Shown in pieces: positions 19,302-29,825 of a stretch of DNA of 64,000 bases. The position numbers and the translations under genes were made by a program. The DNA is from an uncultured Paracoccaceae bacterium (GTDB lineage: Bacteria > Pseudomonadota > Alphaproteobacteria > Rhodobacterales > Rhodobacteraceae). The notes below the pieces were generated by a model. It saw nothing but the letters and a program-made list of their open reading frames with translations, did no database searches and was not told the DNA's origin. Positions within the stretch are counted from its first letter, which is position 1, and every line of letters begins with the position of its first letter. The stretch is from NCBI GenBank assembly GCA_937924905.1, contig CALDUK010000006.1, positions 62,001-126,000 of the forward strand, in the 5' to 3' direction.

Positions 19302-20174
19302 ATGGATACAACGTTCGACCAATCACTGTCGCGGCGCGCAATGCAGGCTGAACTGCTGGATGCCGAAACTGAATTGCAGCTTGCCTATGCCTGGCGCGAC
19401 AACCGCGACGAACAGGCGCTGCACCGTTTGATCACCGCTTACATGCGTCTGGCCATTTCCATGGCCTCGAAATTCCGCCGCTATGGCGCGCCCATGAATG
19501 ACCTTATTCAGGAAGCGGGTCTCGGGCTTATGAAAGCCGCCGACAAGTTTGACCCAGATCGCGGCGTCCGCTTTTCAACCTATGCCGTCTGGTGGATCAA
19601 AGCGTCGATCCAGGACTATGTCATGCGCAACTGGTCGATGGTGCGCACGGGCTCGACCTCCTCGCAGAAATCGCTGTTTTTCAATCTCCGCCGCGTTCAG
19701 GCACGGCTTGAACGTGAAGCCGCTGCTATGGGCGAAAGCCTGAACCGTCAGGTCATGCGCCAAAGGATCGCCGTCGAAGTGGGCGTACCACTACACGACG
19801 TCGAAATGATGGAAGGCCGTTTGTCGGGGTCGGATTTTTCGCTGAACGCCACCCAGTCAGCGGACGAAGAAGGCCGCGAATGGATCGACACTCTTGAAGA
19901 TGAAAACGCGATGGCGTCCGAACAGGTCGAACAAGCCAAAGACATCGAAACCCTGCGCACATGGCTGGTCGAAGCATTGTCGTCGCTGAATGAACGTGAA
20001 CGGTTCATCGTACAGGAACGCAAACTTCGCGACGATGCGCGCACGCTAGAAAGCCTTGGAAACGAACTGGGCCTGTCCAAAGAACGTGTTCGCCAGCTCG
20101 AAGCCGCGGCTTTTGCGAAAATGCGCAAGCGGCTCGAAAACCAGTCGAAGGAAGTGTTTGAATTTCTCGTCTGA
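19302..20174 (+). CDS. rpoH: Heat-shock/oxidative-stress sigma factor RpoH (RpoH2 type)
   Basis: A 290-residue sigma-70-family protein. Region 2 (DLIQEAGLGLMKAADKFDP, FSTYAVWWIKASIQDYVMRN) and region 4 (LNERERFIVQERKL, GLSKERVRQLE) are intact. The RpoH box between them reads SSQKSLFFNLRRVQ; it differs from QRKLFFNLR of classic RpoH, which points to the RpoH2 paralogue of Rhodobacterales that mainly serves photo-oxidative stress. ATG 19302 follows CAGGGAG. An RpoE-type promoter lies just upstream and a large hairpin just downstream, so it is probably transcribed alone. Confidence 0.95.
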   Translation: MDTTFDQSLSRRAMQAELLDAETELQLAYAWRDNRDEQALHRLITAYMRLAISMASKFRRYGAPMNDLIQEAGLGLMKAADKFDPDRGVRFSTYAVWWIKASIQDYVMRNWSMVRTGSTSSQKSLFFNLRRVQARLEREAAAMGESLNRQVMRQRIAVEVGVPLHDVEMMEGRLSGSDFSLNATQSADEEGREWIDTLEDENAMASEQVEQAKDIETLRTWLVEALSSLNERERFIVQERKLRDDARTLESLGNELGLSKERVRQLEAAAFAKMRKRLENQSKEVFEFLV

Positions 20175-20217
20175 CACACCCCGCGCGCCGCTCCTTGTCC
20201 CTCCGAACGGCGCTCAC

Positions 20218-20262
20218 AACGACGATCTTGCCCTTTAGTTCACTAAAGTCAGGATCGTCGTT
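20218..20262 (+). terminator. Long bipartite hairpin after rpoH
   Basis: AACGACGATC (20218-20227) pairs with GATCGTCGTT (20253-20262), and inside it CTTTAG (20233-20238) pairs with CTAAAG (20243-20248). The hairpin lies 44 bases after the rpoH stop and is likely its terminator. The T-tract is short (TT). The symmetry would also serve the opposite strand. Confidence 0.65.
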
Positions 20263-20421
20263 CGTCCCACCGGGCGCGATACAGCCAACATAACCGTCTC
20301 AAACCGGTTGCGTCTGAACGCGCAGACCCGGGTAACGCCTTCAAATAACCCCGCTTTTGCAGTACCTTGCCCAAATCTGTTGCCAGGCTTAAGTCTGGGC
20401 GACGCAAGGGAACACCGCATC

Positions 20422-21615
20422 ATGCTGAACGGCAAACGTATTCTCCTGGTCATCGGCGGCGGCATCGCGGCCTTCAAATCGCTTGAGCTGATCCGCCTGA
20501 TCCGCAAATCAGGCGGCAGCGTCACGCCTGTGCTCACCCGCGCGGCGCAGGAATTTGTGACACCGCTTTCGGCCTCGGCGCTTGCGGCAGACAAGGTCTA
20601 TACCGATCTCTTCGACCTGACCGACGAAGCCGAAATGGGCCATATCGAATTGTCCCGGTCCGCCGATCTGGTCGTTGTCTGCCCCGCCACGGCTGATTTT
20701 ATTGCGAAAATGGCGGGTGGCCATGCCGATGACCTGGCCTCGACCCTTTTGATGGCAACCGACACGCCGGTGATGATCGCGCCTGCCATGAATGTCCGCA
20801 TGTGGCTTCACCCGGCGAACCAACGCAACATCGCCACGCTCAAGGCAGACGGCATCGCCCGCACAGGCCCCGACGAAGGCGATATGGCCTGCGGCGAATT
20901 TGGGCCCGGTCGTCTGGCCGAACCACAGGACATTCTGGACGCCATCCTTGCGCGTCTGGCCAACGGGCCCTTGTCCGGCAAGCACATCATTCTGACCTCT
21001 GGCCCGACGCACGAACCGATTGACCCGGTCCGCTATATTGCCAACCGGTCCTCAGGCGCACAGGGCGCAGCACTGGCCAGCGCCCTTGTCCGATTGGGTG
21101 CCCGGGTCAGCTTTATCACCGGGCCAGCCACCGTTCCGCCGCCGCCGGGCGTGGCTGTCACCCGCGTCGAAACGGCGGATCAAATGCTAAACGCCGTACA
21201 AGCGGTGCTGCCCGCAGATGCCGCGATTTTCGCCGCCGCCGTTGCCGACTGGCACGTCACGGACGCCTCTACAGGCAAGATCAAGAAAGACAAAACCGGC
21301 AAGCCACCCGCGCTAAAGCTGGCCGAAAACCCGGATATTCTGGCAACTGTCGCCAAGATGAAAAACCGCCCCGGCCTTGTCATCGGCTTTGCAGCCGAAA
21401 CCGACGATGTGCTGGCCAACGCCACCGCCAAACGAAAGCGCAAGGGCTGCGACTGGATCGTTGCCAATGACGTGTCGCCCGAAACCGGCATCATGGGCGG
21501 CGATGAAAACGCGGTCACGGTGATCGACGACAACGGTGCCGAAACTTGGCCGCGCGCGGCAAAGCACGATGTTGCAAGACGCTTGGCCGGCCGGATCGCC
21601 GAAGCGTTGAAATGA
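20422..21615 (+). CDS. coaBC: Bifunctional phosphopantothenoylcysteine decarboxylase / phosphopantothenate-cysteine ligase
   Basis: A 397-residue coenzyme A biosynthesis enzyme. The N-terminal CoaC half has GGGIAAFKSLELIR, the FMN-site PAMNVRMW and the catalytic-cysteine loop MACGEFGPGRLAEP. The C-terminal CoaB half has SGPTHEPIDPVRYIANRSSG and the KIKKDK segment. The length matches the family. The frame opens at 20308, but ATG 20422 behind AAGGGA begins at the expected MLNGKRILLVI. dut follows 64 bases later, the common coaBC-dut order. Confidence 0.97.
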   Translation: MLNGKRILLVIGGGIAAFKSLELIRLIRKSGGSVTPVLTRAAQEFVTPLSASALAADKVYTDLFDLTDEAEMGHIELSRSADLVVVCPATADFIAKMAGGHADDLASTLLMATDTPVMIAPAMNVRMWLHPANQRNIATLKADGIARTGPDEGDMACGEFGPGRLAEPQDILDAILARLANGPLSGKHIILTSGPTHEPIDPVRYIANRSSGAQGAALASALVRLGARVSFITGPATVPPPPGVAVTRVETADQMLNAVQAVLPADAAIFAAAVADWHVTDASTGKIKKDKTGKPPALKLAENPDILATVAKMKNRPGLVIGFAAETDDVLANATAKRKRKGCDWIVANDVSPETGIMGGDENAVTVIDDNGAETWPRAAKHDVARRLAGRIAEALK

Positions 21616-21679
21616 CACCGACTGGCGCGCTCAAAGCCGCTTGGCTTAGCCCGGCGGACGTTCCCTGCAAGGCGACCCA

Positions 21680-22138
21680 ATGACCCCAACCATCCGTATG
21701 ACATGGGCGGAAAACGCCGACCGCACGCTTCCCCTGCCATCCTATGAAACACCGGGCGCCGCCGGGGCCGATCTTCGGGCGAACCTGCCGGATAAAACCG
21801 CCGTCACGCTTGACGCCGGCCACCGTCAATTGATCCCCACGGGGCTTCATGTCGAAATTCCCAAAGGCTTTGAAATCCAAGTTCGCCCGCGCTCGGGACT
21901 GGCGCTGAAACAAGGTCTCAGCCTGCCAAACACACCGGGCACCATCGACAGCGACTATCGCGGTCCTTTGGGCGTTATCGTCATCAATCTTGGGCAAGCC
22001 CCGATTGTCATCGAGCATGGCGACCGCATCGCACAAGCGGTGGTCGCCCCCGTCCTGCAAGCGCGGTTCGAACTGACCGATCAATTGTCGGCGACCGAAC
22101 GCGGTACAGGCGGCTTTGGGTCCACGGGCAAGACATGA
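21680..22138 (+). CDS. dut: dUTP diphosphatase
   Basis: A 152-residue trimeric dUTPase that hydrolyses dUTP to dUMP and pyrophosphate, protecting DNA from uracil and feeding ThyX. The five motifs are present: GAAGADLRA, RPRSGLALKQG, NTPGTIDSDYRGP, GDRIAQAVV and the flexible C-terminal arm RGTGGFGSTG. Start codon ATG 21680. Its end overlaps the start of the ThiF/MoeB gene by four bases (ATGA). Confidence 0.97.
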   Translation: MTPTIRMTWAENADRTLPLPSYETPGAAGADLRANLPDKTAVTLDAGHRQLIPTGLHVEIPKGFEIQVRPRSGLALKQGLSLPNTPGTIDSDYRGPLGVIVINLGQAPIVIEHGDRIAQAVVAPVLQARFELTDQLSATERGTGGFGSTGKT

Positions 22139-23157
22139 TCTATCTGTTTCTGGCCCTCGCTCTGGCGCTTTGGCTGATGGGGCGCGCCATGAATGTGCCG
22201 CGCGCCGCCCGAATGCTGATGATCGCGCTGCTCTATGCCGGGTTCTCGGCGCTGGCCGTTGTCACCGAAGGCACGGAAAACGCCCGCGAATGGCTGGCGG
22301 TTGGGATCGCAGCGGCACTCGTCTGGGTGTATTCCCGGGCGCTCGGCCGTCTGCGCACGCGCATGGGTGCCGAACCTCAGCCACAGATCACACCCAAAGA
22401 CAGCAGTGTCGAACTGGATCGAAACGCCCGCCACATCGTCTTGCGTGAAATCGGCGGCCCGGGTCAAAAGCGGCTGAAAAATGCGCGCGTTCTTGTCGTC
22501 GGGGCAGGGGGGCTCGGCTCACCCGCCCTGCAATACCTGGCCGCCGCTGGTATCGGCACGATTGGCATCATCGACCATGACGTGGTCGACAATTCCAACC
22601 TGCAACGCCAAGTCATCCACACCGACGCCCGCATCGGCATGCCCAAGGTTTTCTCGGCGGAACAAGCCATTCAGGCCCAGAACCCCTTCGTCGCCGTAAG
22701 GCCCTATAGCCGCGCGCTGACGGCTGATATCGCGCCGGGGTTGTTCGACGACTATGACCTTATCCTTGACGGGACCGACGACCCTGACACCCGCTATCTT
22801 GTGAACGAAACCGCAGTGCGGGCCAAACTGCCCCTGATCTCGGCAGCCATTTCGCAATGGGAAGGTCAGATCAGCATTTTCGACCCATCGCGCGATGCCC
22901 CGTGCTATGCCTGCGTCTTCCCAAAAGCCGCCGCCCCCGGTTTGGCACCATCCTGCGCCGAAGGCGGCGTCCTTGGCCCGTTGCCCGGCGTGCTGGGCAC
23001 GATGATGGCGGTCGAAGCGGTCAAACTTCTGGCAGGCGCGGGCCAACCGCTTTTGGGGCGCATGCTGATCTATGATGCGCTCTATGCCGAAACCCGCGCC
23101 ATCACGGTCAATCGCCGCGCCGATTGCGCGGTTTGCGGCAATGCATCACTGGCATAG
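22135..23157 (+). CDS. ThiF/MoeB/HesA-family adenylyltransferase with N-terminal membrane anchor
   Basis: A 340-residue E1-like enzyme that would adenylate the C-terminal glycine of a ubiquitin-like sulfur carrier (MoaD or ThiS type). Two N-terminal helices (about 2-18 and 24-42) are followed by the catalytic domain: VVGAGGLGSPALQYLAAAG, DHDVVDNSNLQRQ, DGTDDPDTRYLVN, and zinc pairs CYAC and CAVC. There is no C-terminal rhodanese domain. No moaD or thiS gene is nearby, so the partner cannot be named. The ATGA overlap with dut suggests co-translation. Confidence 0.88.
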   Translation: MIYLFLALALALWLMGRAMNVPRAARMLMIALLYAGFSALAVVTEGTENAREWLAVGIAAALVWVYSRALGRLRTRMGAEPQPQITPKDSSVELDRNARHIVLREIGGPGQKRLKNARVLVVGAGGLGSPALQYLAAAGIGTIGIIDHDVVDNSNLQRQVIHTDARIGMPKVFSAEQAIQAQNPFVAVRPYSRALTADIAPGLFDDYDLILDGTDDPDTRYLVNETAVRAKLPLISAAISQWEGQISIFDPSRDAPCYACVFPKAAAPGLAPSCAEGGVLGPLPGVLGTMMAVEAVKLLAGAGQPLLGRMLIYDALYAETRAITVNRRADCAVCGNASLA

Positions 23158-23203
23158 CCGCTCACCTGCCCCTAGGTTGAAGCCGATCAACGGAGAAACC
23201 CGC

Positions 23204-25225
23204 ATGACCAACGCCCTCCTTGCCCCCTGGGACACACCATTCGGCCTGCCACCTTTCGCAGCCATTGCCGAAACTGATTTTTCCAGCGCCTTTGACACAG
23301 CGCTCGACAGCGCGCGCGCCACCATCGGCGCGATTGCCGACAATCCAGACGCGCCCAGTTTTGAAAACACGATCGACGCGCTGGAACTGGCCGACCACGA
23401 CCTGTCACGGGTGGCCTCTGTCTTTTTCACGCTTGTATCCACCGACGCGACACCAGCACTGGAAGCCCTGCAACGCGACATCTCGCCAAAGCTTGCCGAG
23501 TATGGTTCGGAAATCACGATGAATGCGGCCCTTTTCCAGCGCATCGAAACGCTTTGGTCGGCCCGTAACACGCTTGATCTGACCGACGAACAGCACCGCG
23601 TTCTTATGCTGACACGCCGGGGGTTTGTCCGGGCGGGCGCGCGCCTGGAAGGCAGCGACCGCGACCGTCTGAAAGACATCGTTCAGCGCCTTGCCACCCT
23701 GGGCACCGAATTTGCGCAAAACATGCTGCATGACGAACGCGACTGGTCCATGCCTCTGGCGGCAGACGATCTGGCCGACCTGCCAGCGTTTCTGCAAGAC
23801 GCCGCAAAATCGGCCGGCAAAGACCGCGACGAAACCGGCCCTGTTGTCACCCTGTCGCGGTCGCTGATCGCGCCGTTTCTGCAATTTTCACCCAATCGCA
23901 GCCTGCGCGAAAAAGCCTGGACCGCCTGGACCAGCCGGGGCGAAAATGGCGGGGCCACCGATAACCGCGCCATCGTCAAAGAAACGCTGGACCTGCGCGC
24001 CGAACGCGCGCGGCTTTTGGGCTTTGACAGTTTCGCCGACTTCCGGCTGGACGTCGAAATGGCCAAGACGCCGGCCAATGTGCGCGATTTGCTTATGAGG
24101 GTCTGGAAACCGGCGCGCGCGGCCGCCCTTGCGGATGCCGAAGTGCTGCAAGCCATGCTGCACGCCGACGGGCACAAAGGCCAGTTGGAACCCTGGGATT
24201 GGCGCTATTATTCCGAAAAACGCCGCATCGCCGAACATGATCTCGATGAGGCCGAGCTGAAACCCTATTTCCAGTTGGATCGCATGATCGACGCCGCCTT
24301 CGCTTGTGCCAACCGGTTGTTCGGTCTGGACGCAAAGCCGGTCGATATGACGCTGCACAACCCTGACGCCCGCGCGTGGGAAATCACCCGCAACGGCGAA
24401 CATATCGCGCTGTTCATCGGCGACTACTTCGCGCGGTCCTCCAAACGTTCGGGCGCGTGGTGCAGCGCGCTGCGGCAACAAAGCAAACTGGCAGGCAACA
24501 TCCGCCCCATTGTGATGAACACCTGCAACTTCGCCAAACCGCCCGAAGGCGCGCCTGCGCTATTGTCCTATGACGACGCGCGCACGCTGTTCCACGAATT
24601 TGGCCACGCGCTGCACCAGATGCTGTCCGACGTCACATATGAACGCATCTCTGGCACCTCGGTGGCGCGCGACTTTGTCGAACTGCCCAGTCAGTTGTAC
24701 GAACACTGGCTGGATGTGCCGGATGTGTTGGGCGAATTTGCAACCCATGCCGACACTGGTCAGCCGATGCCCAAGGCGCTTCTCGACCGTCTCCTTGCCG
24801 CCTCCACCTATGACATGGGGTTCCAGACCGTCGAATATGTCGCCTCGGCCCTGGTCGATCTGGACTTCCACGAAGGCCCGGCACCGGCCGACCCGATGCA
24901 ACGTCAGGCAGAAATTCTGGACGACATCGGCTTGCCCCACGCCATCCCGATGCGCCACGCAACGCCGCATTTTGCCCATGCTTTCGCGGGCGACGGGTAT
25001 TCCAGCGCCTACTACAGCTATATGTGGTCCGAAGTGATGGACGCCGACGCCTTCCAGGCCTTCGAAGAAACCGGCGACCCGTTCGATCCGGCCACGGCAA
25101 AGCGGCTGGAAGACCATATTCTGTCCGTCGGCGGCGCACGCGACCCGGCCGAACTCTTTATGGCCTTCCGGGGTGCGATGCCCGACCCAACAGCGCTTTT
25201 GAAAGGGCGGGGGCTGGCCGCATAG
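23204..25225 (+). CDS. M3-family zinc peptidase (dipeptidyl carboxypeptidase / oligopeptidase A type)
   Basis: A 673-residue cytoplasmic metallopeptidase. The zinc motif HEFGHALHQ (HExxH) lies near residue 464, with the third ligand region downstream, and the helical N-terminal half (PSFENTIDALE, RLATLGTEFAQN) is typical of M3A enzymes such as Dcp and PrlC, which degrade short peptides. The frame opens at 23072, but ATG 23204 behind CGGAGAAA fits homologues (MTNALLAPWDTPFGLPPF). Dcp is the best guess from the length and YSSAYYSYMWSEV; OpdA is possible. Confidence 0.92.
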   Translation: MTNALLAPWDTPFGLPPFAAIAETDFSSAFDTALDSARATIGAIADNPDAPSFENTIDALELADHDLSRVASVFFTLVSTDATPALEALQRDISPKLAEYGSEITMNAALFQRIETLWSARNTLDLTDEQHRVLMLTRRGFVRAGARLEGSDRDRLKDIVQRLATLGTEFAQNMLHDERDWSMPLAADDLADLPAFLQDAAKSAGKDRDETGPVVTLSRSLIAPFLQFSPNRSLREKAWTAWTSRGENGGATDNRAIVKETLDLRAERARLLGFDSFADFRLDVEMAKTPANVRDLLMRVWKPARAAALADAEVLQAMLHADGHKGQLEPWDWRYYSEKRRIAEHDLDEAELKPYFQLDRMIDAAFACANRLFGLDAKPVDMTLHNPDARAWEITRNGEHIALFIGDYFARSSKRSGAWCSALRQQSKLAGNIRPIVMNTCNFAKPPEGAPALLSYDDARTLFHEFGHALHQMLSDVTYERISGTSVARDFVELPSQLYEHWLDVPDVLGEFATHADTGQPMPKALLDRLLAASTYDMGFQTVEYVASALVDLDFHEGPAPADPMQRQAEILDDIGLPHAIPMRHATPHFAHAFAGDGYSSAYYSYMWSEVMDADAFQAFEETGDPFDPATAKRLEDHILSVGGARDPAELFMAFRGAMPDPTALLKGRGLAA

Positions 25226-25316
25226 GCGGCCCCACAGACCCCACAAATCAGCGTTAACTTTAAATTTGCGCAATTTGATGCTAACTACCCGAATTAACGG
25301 GAACAAAACGAAGCAA

Positions 25317-25787
25317 ATGACCCTACGACAGGCAAAGCAACGACCGGTCCGTCTGCGCGACCAATCCAAGCGTGATGTCCGCACGCAATTTGGTGCGCTG
25401 TGCTGGCGGATAAAAAATGGCGAACCGCAATTCCTTCTGGTCACATCGCGGCGGCAAAAACGCTGGATCATCCCAAAGGGCTGGCCGGTCGACAAAGCCA
25501 CGCCGTCCGAAGCCGCACTGACCGAAGCTCAGGAAGAAGCGGGCGTGGACGGCAAGGTCAAACCGGTGTGCCTTGGAATCTACAGCTATAGCAAAGAGTT
25601 AGACGAAGACGTCGCGCTGCCGTGCGTGGTCGCGGTGTTCCCTGTTCGCGTCAAAAAACTGCTAAGTGACTACCCGGAAAAGTCCGAACGTCGCCGCAAG
25701 TGGTTTTCCCGCAAAAAAGCCGCCAAACGGATCAGCGACCCGGAACTGGCCAGCCTCATCAAACGCTTTGATCCGCAAATGCTCTGA
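25317..25787 (+). CDS. Nudix hydrolase
   Basis: A 156-residue protein with a Nudix fold. The Nudix helix reads TEAQEEAGV: the three glutamates of the REUxEExGU core are kept, the arginine is threonine, and the upstream glutamate of GX5E is alanine, within PKGWPVDKATPSEAA. This resembles the diphosphoinositol/diadenosine-polyphosphate (DIPP-like) clade rather than MutT. I start at ATG 25317; ATG 25278 in the same frame cannot be excluded because neither has a strong ribosome-binding site. Substrate unknown. Confidence 0.87.
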   Translation: MTLRQAKQRPVRLRDQSKRDVRTQFGALCWRIKNGEPQFLLVTSRRQKRWIIPKGWPVDKATPSEAALTEAQEEAGVDGKVKPVCLGIYSYSKELDEDVALPCVVAVFPVRVKKLLSDYPEKSERRRKWFSRKKAAKRISDPELASLIKRFDPQML

Positions 25788-25852
25788 CGTGGCTTCGCGA
25801 TTGAAATCATTTGTAAACCGACCTAGCTAATACTCGGAACGCGAGGAGACGC

Positions 25853-26287
25853 ATGATACGGTTTGCGCTGAAATGCGAAAATGATCACCGCTTTGAAAGC
25901 TGGTTCCAATCGGGCGGCGCTTTTGAAACGCTGTCTGCGCGTGGTTTGGTCGAATGCCCATCCTGCGGCGCAACCCGCATCTCAAAAGACCTGATGGCCC
26001 CCAAGGTCACCGCGTCGCGCAAAAAAGCCGACACACCGACCAAGGCCATGACAACCGCGCCCGACCCTGACGTCGCTGACGCGATCAAAAAGCTGAAAGA
26101 CCATGTCGAAGCAAACTCCGACTATGTCGGTCAGGACTTTGCCCGCGAAGCCCGCGCGATGCATGCAGGCGACACGCCCGAACGCGCGATCTATGGCGAA
26201 GTGAAATCGGACGAAGCCAAAAAGCTTGTCGAAGACGGGGTGCCCGCCTTGCCGCTTCCGTTCATCCCGCGCCAGAAAACCAATTAA
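25853..26287 (+). CDS. DUF1178 family protein
   Basis: A 144-residue protein of a family common in alphaproteobacteria. The N-terminus MIRFALKCENDHRFESWF with C8 and the CPSCGAT pair at about residues 36-39 suggests a small zinc ribbon; the C-terminus has GEVKSDEAKKLVEDGVP. Function unknown. ATG 25853 follows CGAGGAGAC. Its TAA overlaps the antiparallel TAA of the flavin-reductase-like gene (shared TTAA at 26284-26287). Confidence 0.92.
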   Translation: MIRFALKCENDHRFESWFQSGGAFETLSARGLVECPSCGATRISKDLMAPKVTASRKKADTPTKAMTTAPDPDVADAIKKLKDHVEANSDYVGQDFAREARAMHAGDTPERAIYGEVKSDEAKKLVEDGVPALPLPFIPRQKTN

Positions 26288-26889
26288 TCCCCGGGCCGGG
26301 TCAGGCTGAACACGTCGCTGACCCGCGCGTAATCGCGATACCCCAGACGGGCCAGCGGTTGAAACACGCGCACATCAAACTGACCATCGTGCAGGCAATC
26401 GTCGCGCAAATGCACTCCTGTGACTTCACCAAAGACCACGAAATTCGCCGCCCCGGGCAAGGTCACAATTTGGGTAAGCTTGCATTCCAAACTGGCTGGC
26501 GCGCGGGCCACACGCGAACAGGCAATCGTCGTGCAGGCGTCGCGCGCGATCCCGGCGGTTTCAAATTCATCCGTGTCCCGCGGCCACGGCCCCGACGTCA
26601 GGTTCATCGCATCGCGCATCGCATATTCCACGACATTGACGCAAAACACGCCGGTGTCGCGAATATTCGCAACGCTGTCCTTGGTATCCCCCCGGTCTGC
26701 TTTGGCGCTGGTCGAAGCAAACATCACCTGCGGCGGTTCATAAGCGACCGCGTTGAAAAACGAATAGGGCGCAAGATTGTCCAGCCCATCCGTGCCGCGC
26801 GTGCTGATCCAGCCAATCGGTCGGGGTGTCACGACCGCATTGAACGGGTTATGCGCCAGCCCATGGCCGTCTTCGGGTCGATAGAACAT
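26284..26889 (-). CDS. Flavin reductase-like, FMN-binding split-barrel protein
   Basis: A 201-residue protein with the flavin-reductase-like split barrel: NPFNAVVTPRPIGWIST, NLAPYSFFNAVAYEPP and TKDSVANIRDTGVFCVN, which form the FMN-binding region. Homologues are annotated flavin reductase or FMN-binding oxidoreductase; substrate unknown. I start at ATG 26889 (MFYRPEDGHGL), with TGGAG upstream, rather than the frame opening at 26925. It diverges from a GNAT gene. Confidence 0.9.
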   Translation of the reverse strand: MFYRPEDGHGLAHNPFNAVVTPRPIGWISTRGTDGLDNLAPYSFFNAVAYEPPQVMFASTSAKADRGDTKDSVANIRDTGVFCVNVVEYAMRDAMNLTSGPWPRDTDEFETAGIARDACTTIACSRVARAPASLECKLTQIVTLPGAANFVVFGEVTGVHLRDDCLHDGQFDVRVFQPLARLGYRDYARVSDVFSLTRPGD

Positions 26890-26962
26890 GTAAGGCTCCA
26901 ATGGTTTGTACCAGGGCCCACGCATATGCTAACCCGAAACAAGCGAAAAGAGCGGAGACAGG

Positions 26963-27466
26963 GTGAGGCTCACACGCGAACAACCGCAAGACTGGTGGGA
27001 AGTCGAAGCGCTCTATGACCTGACCTTTGCGCCCGGCCGCGAAGCGCTTTCGTCATACCGGTTGCGCGATGATGTCGCCCCCGTCGCATCGCTCTGTCTT
27101 GTGGCGCGTGACGACCAGGAAATTCTGGCAGGCGCCATCCGCTATTGGCCCGTGCAGATCGGCGAGGCCACCAGCCTGTTGCTTGGCCCGGTTGCCGTCC
27201 ATCCGACGCGGCAAGGCGAAGGTCTGGGTCGCTTCCTGATTGAAAACAGTCTGGCGCTGGCCAGCGACTGGGACCGGGTACTTTTGGTGGGCGACGCGCC
27301 TTACTATGGCAAGTTCGGCTTCAGAAAGCTGACGAATGTGCGCATGCCCGCCCCGACAAACCCCGACCGCGTCCTTGGCCGCGATCTGGTGCCCGGCGCA
27401 TGGGATGGCGTTGCGGGCCGCGTCACCCGCTTGCGCCAATCGCCCCCGGATCAATCGCCGGGCTAG
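26963..27466 (+). CDS. GNAT-family N-acetyltransferase (YhbS-like)
   Basis: A 167-residue acetyltransferase with the acetyl-CoA pyrophosphate loop VHPTRQGEGLGRFLI (motif A Q/RxxGxG/A) at about residues 79-93 and LLVGDAPYYGKFGFRKL, a signature of YhbS-type GNATs. GTG 26963 lies behind GGAGACAG. Substrate unknown. It is divergent from the flavin-reductase-like gene with 73 bases between. Confidence 0.88.
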   Translation: MRLTREQPQDWWEVEALYDLTFAPGREALSSYRLRDDVAPVASLCLVARDDQEILAGAIRYWPVQIGEATSLLLGPVAVHPTRQGEGLGRFLIENSLALASDWDRVLLVGDAPYYGKFGFRKLTNVRMPAPTNPDRVLGRDLVPGAWDGVAGRVTRLRQSPPDQSPG

Positions 27467-27486
27467 CCGATCATACCCAAAACGCG

Positions 27487-29126
<1,640 letters not shown>

Positions 29127-29178
29127 TTAGGTCTCATAGAAACTGGAACCCTGTCCTGCAACCCAATTGGAGCTTCCG

Positions 29179-29562
29179 ATGCACGGCGATGCCGATCTGA
29201 ACTGGTACACGGACGAAATCGCCACCTTCGGCGACAGGGTTGCCGCCGCCCGCGATGCGCGCGACCTGACGGTCAAGGCGCTGGCCCATCGGTTGGGCGT
29301 GGCCACCAAAACGGTGGATGGCTGGGAAAACGACGTGTCCGAGCCGCGCGCAAACAAACTGCAAATGCTGTCGGGCGTGCTTGACGTGTCCATCCCGTGG
29401 TTGCTGACCGGCGATGGTCCGGGGGTTCAGCCTGACCCGGCCGAGGCGGCTGAAGTGGGCGATGTCCTTCTCGAAATCCGTACGCTGCGCGCCGAAATGA
29501 TGAACACAGCCGAACGACTGGCGCGGCTTGAAAAACGCATCCGTCAGGCCGCCCTCGGATGA
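29179..29562 (+). CDS. Small HTH (Cro/XRE-type) DNA-binding protein
   Basis: A 127-residue protein. ATG 29179 follows TGGAG; the frame opens 12 bases earlier at a TTG. Residues about 16-70 form a Cro/C1-type helix-turn-helix (GDRVAAARDARDLTVKALAH, then VATKTVDGWEND). The C-terminus (EVGDVLLEIRTLRAEMMNTA) is a predicted coiled coil, probably for dimers. Its stop overlaps the ATG of the sdhE-like gene, so the regulator and the succinate-dehydrogenase assembly factor are co-translated. Target unknown. Confidence 0.88.
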   Translation: MHGDADLNWYTDEIATFGDRVAAARDARDLTVKALAHRLGVATKTVDGWENDVSEPRANKLQMLSGVLDVSIPWLLTGDGPGVQPDPAEAAEVGDVLLEIRTLRAEMMNTAERLARLEKRIRQAALG

Positions 29563-29825
29563 CCGATCACGCCACGCGCCTGAAACGTCTTGGCATGCGC
29601 TCCTGGCGGCGCGGCATCAAGGAAATGGACCTGATCCTGGGCCGGTTCTGGGATGACGAAGGCACAGGTCTTGATGCCGATATGCTTGATCTTTACGAAG
29701 CGCTGCTCGTTGAAAACGATCAGGACCTCTATGCCTGGGTCAGCGGCCAATTGCCCACGCCCGATCGGTTCAAACCACTGATCGACCGATTGCGCGCGCG
29801 GCACGGGCACGCGTCCGAGGGTTAG
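29559..29825 (+). CDS. sdhE: FAD assembly factor SdhE (SDHAF2 family)
   Basis: An 88-residue five-helix protein that helps attach FAD covalently to the succinate dehydrogenase flavoprotein. The family motif RRGIKEMDLILGRF (RGxxE) is intact at about residues 17-30, and the YAWVSGQ element follows. ATG 29559 overlaps the HTH gene stop (ATGA). The TAG stop shares bases with the antiparallel stop of the MarR-type gene. Confidence 0.92.
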   Translation: MTDHATRLKRLGMRSWRRGIKEMDLILGRFWDDEGTGLDADMLDLYEALLVENDQDLYAWVSGQLPTPDRFKPLIDRLRARHGHASEG

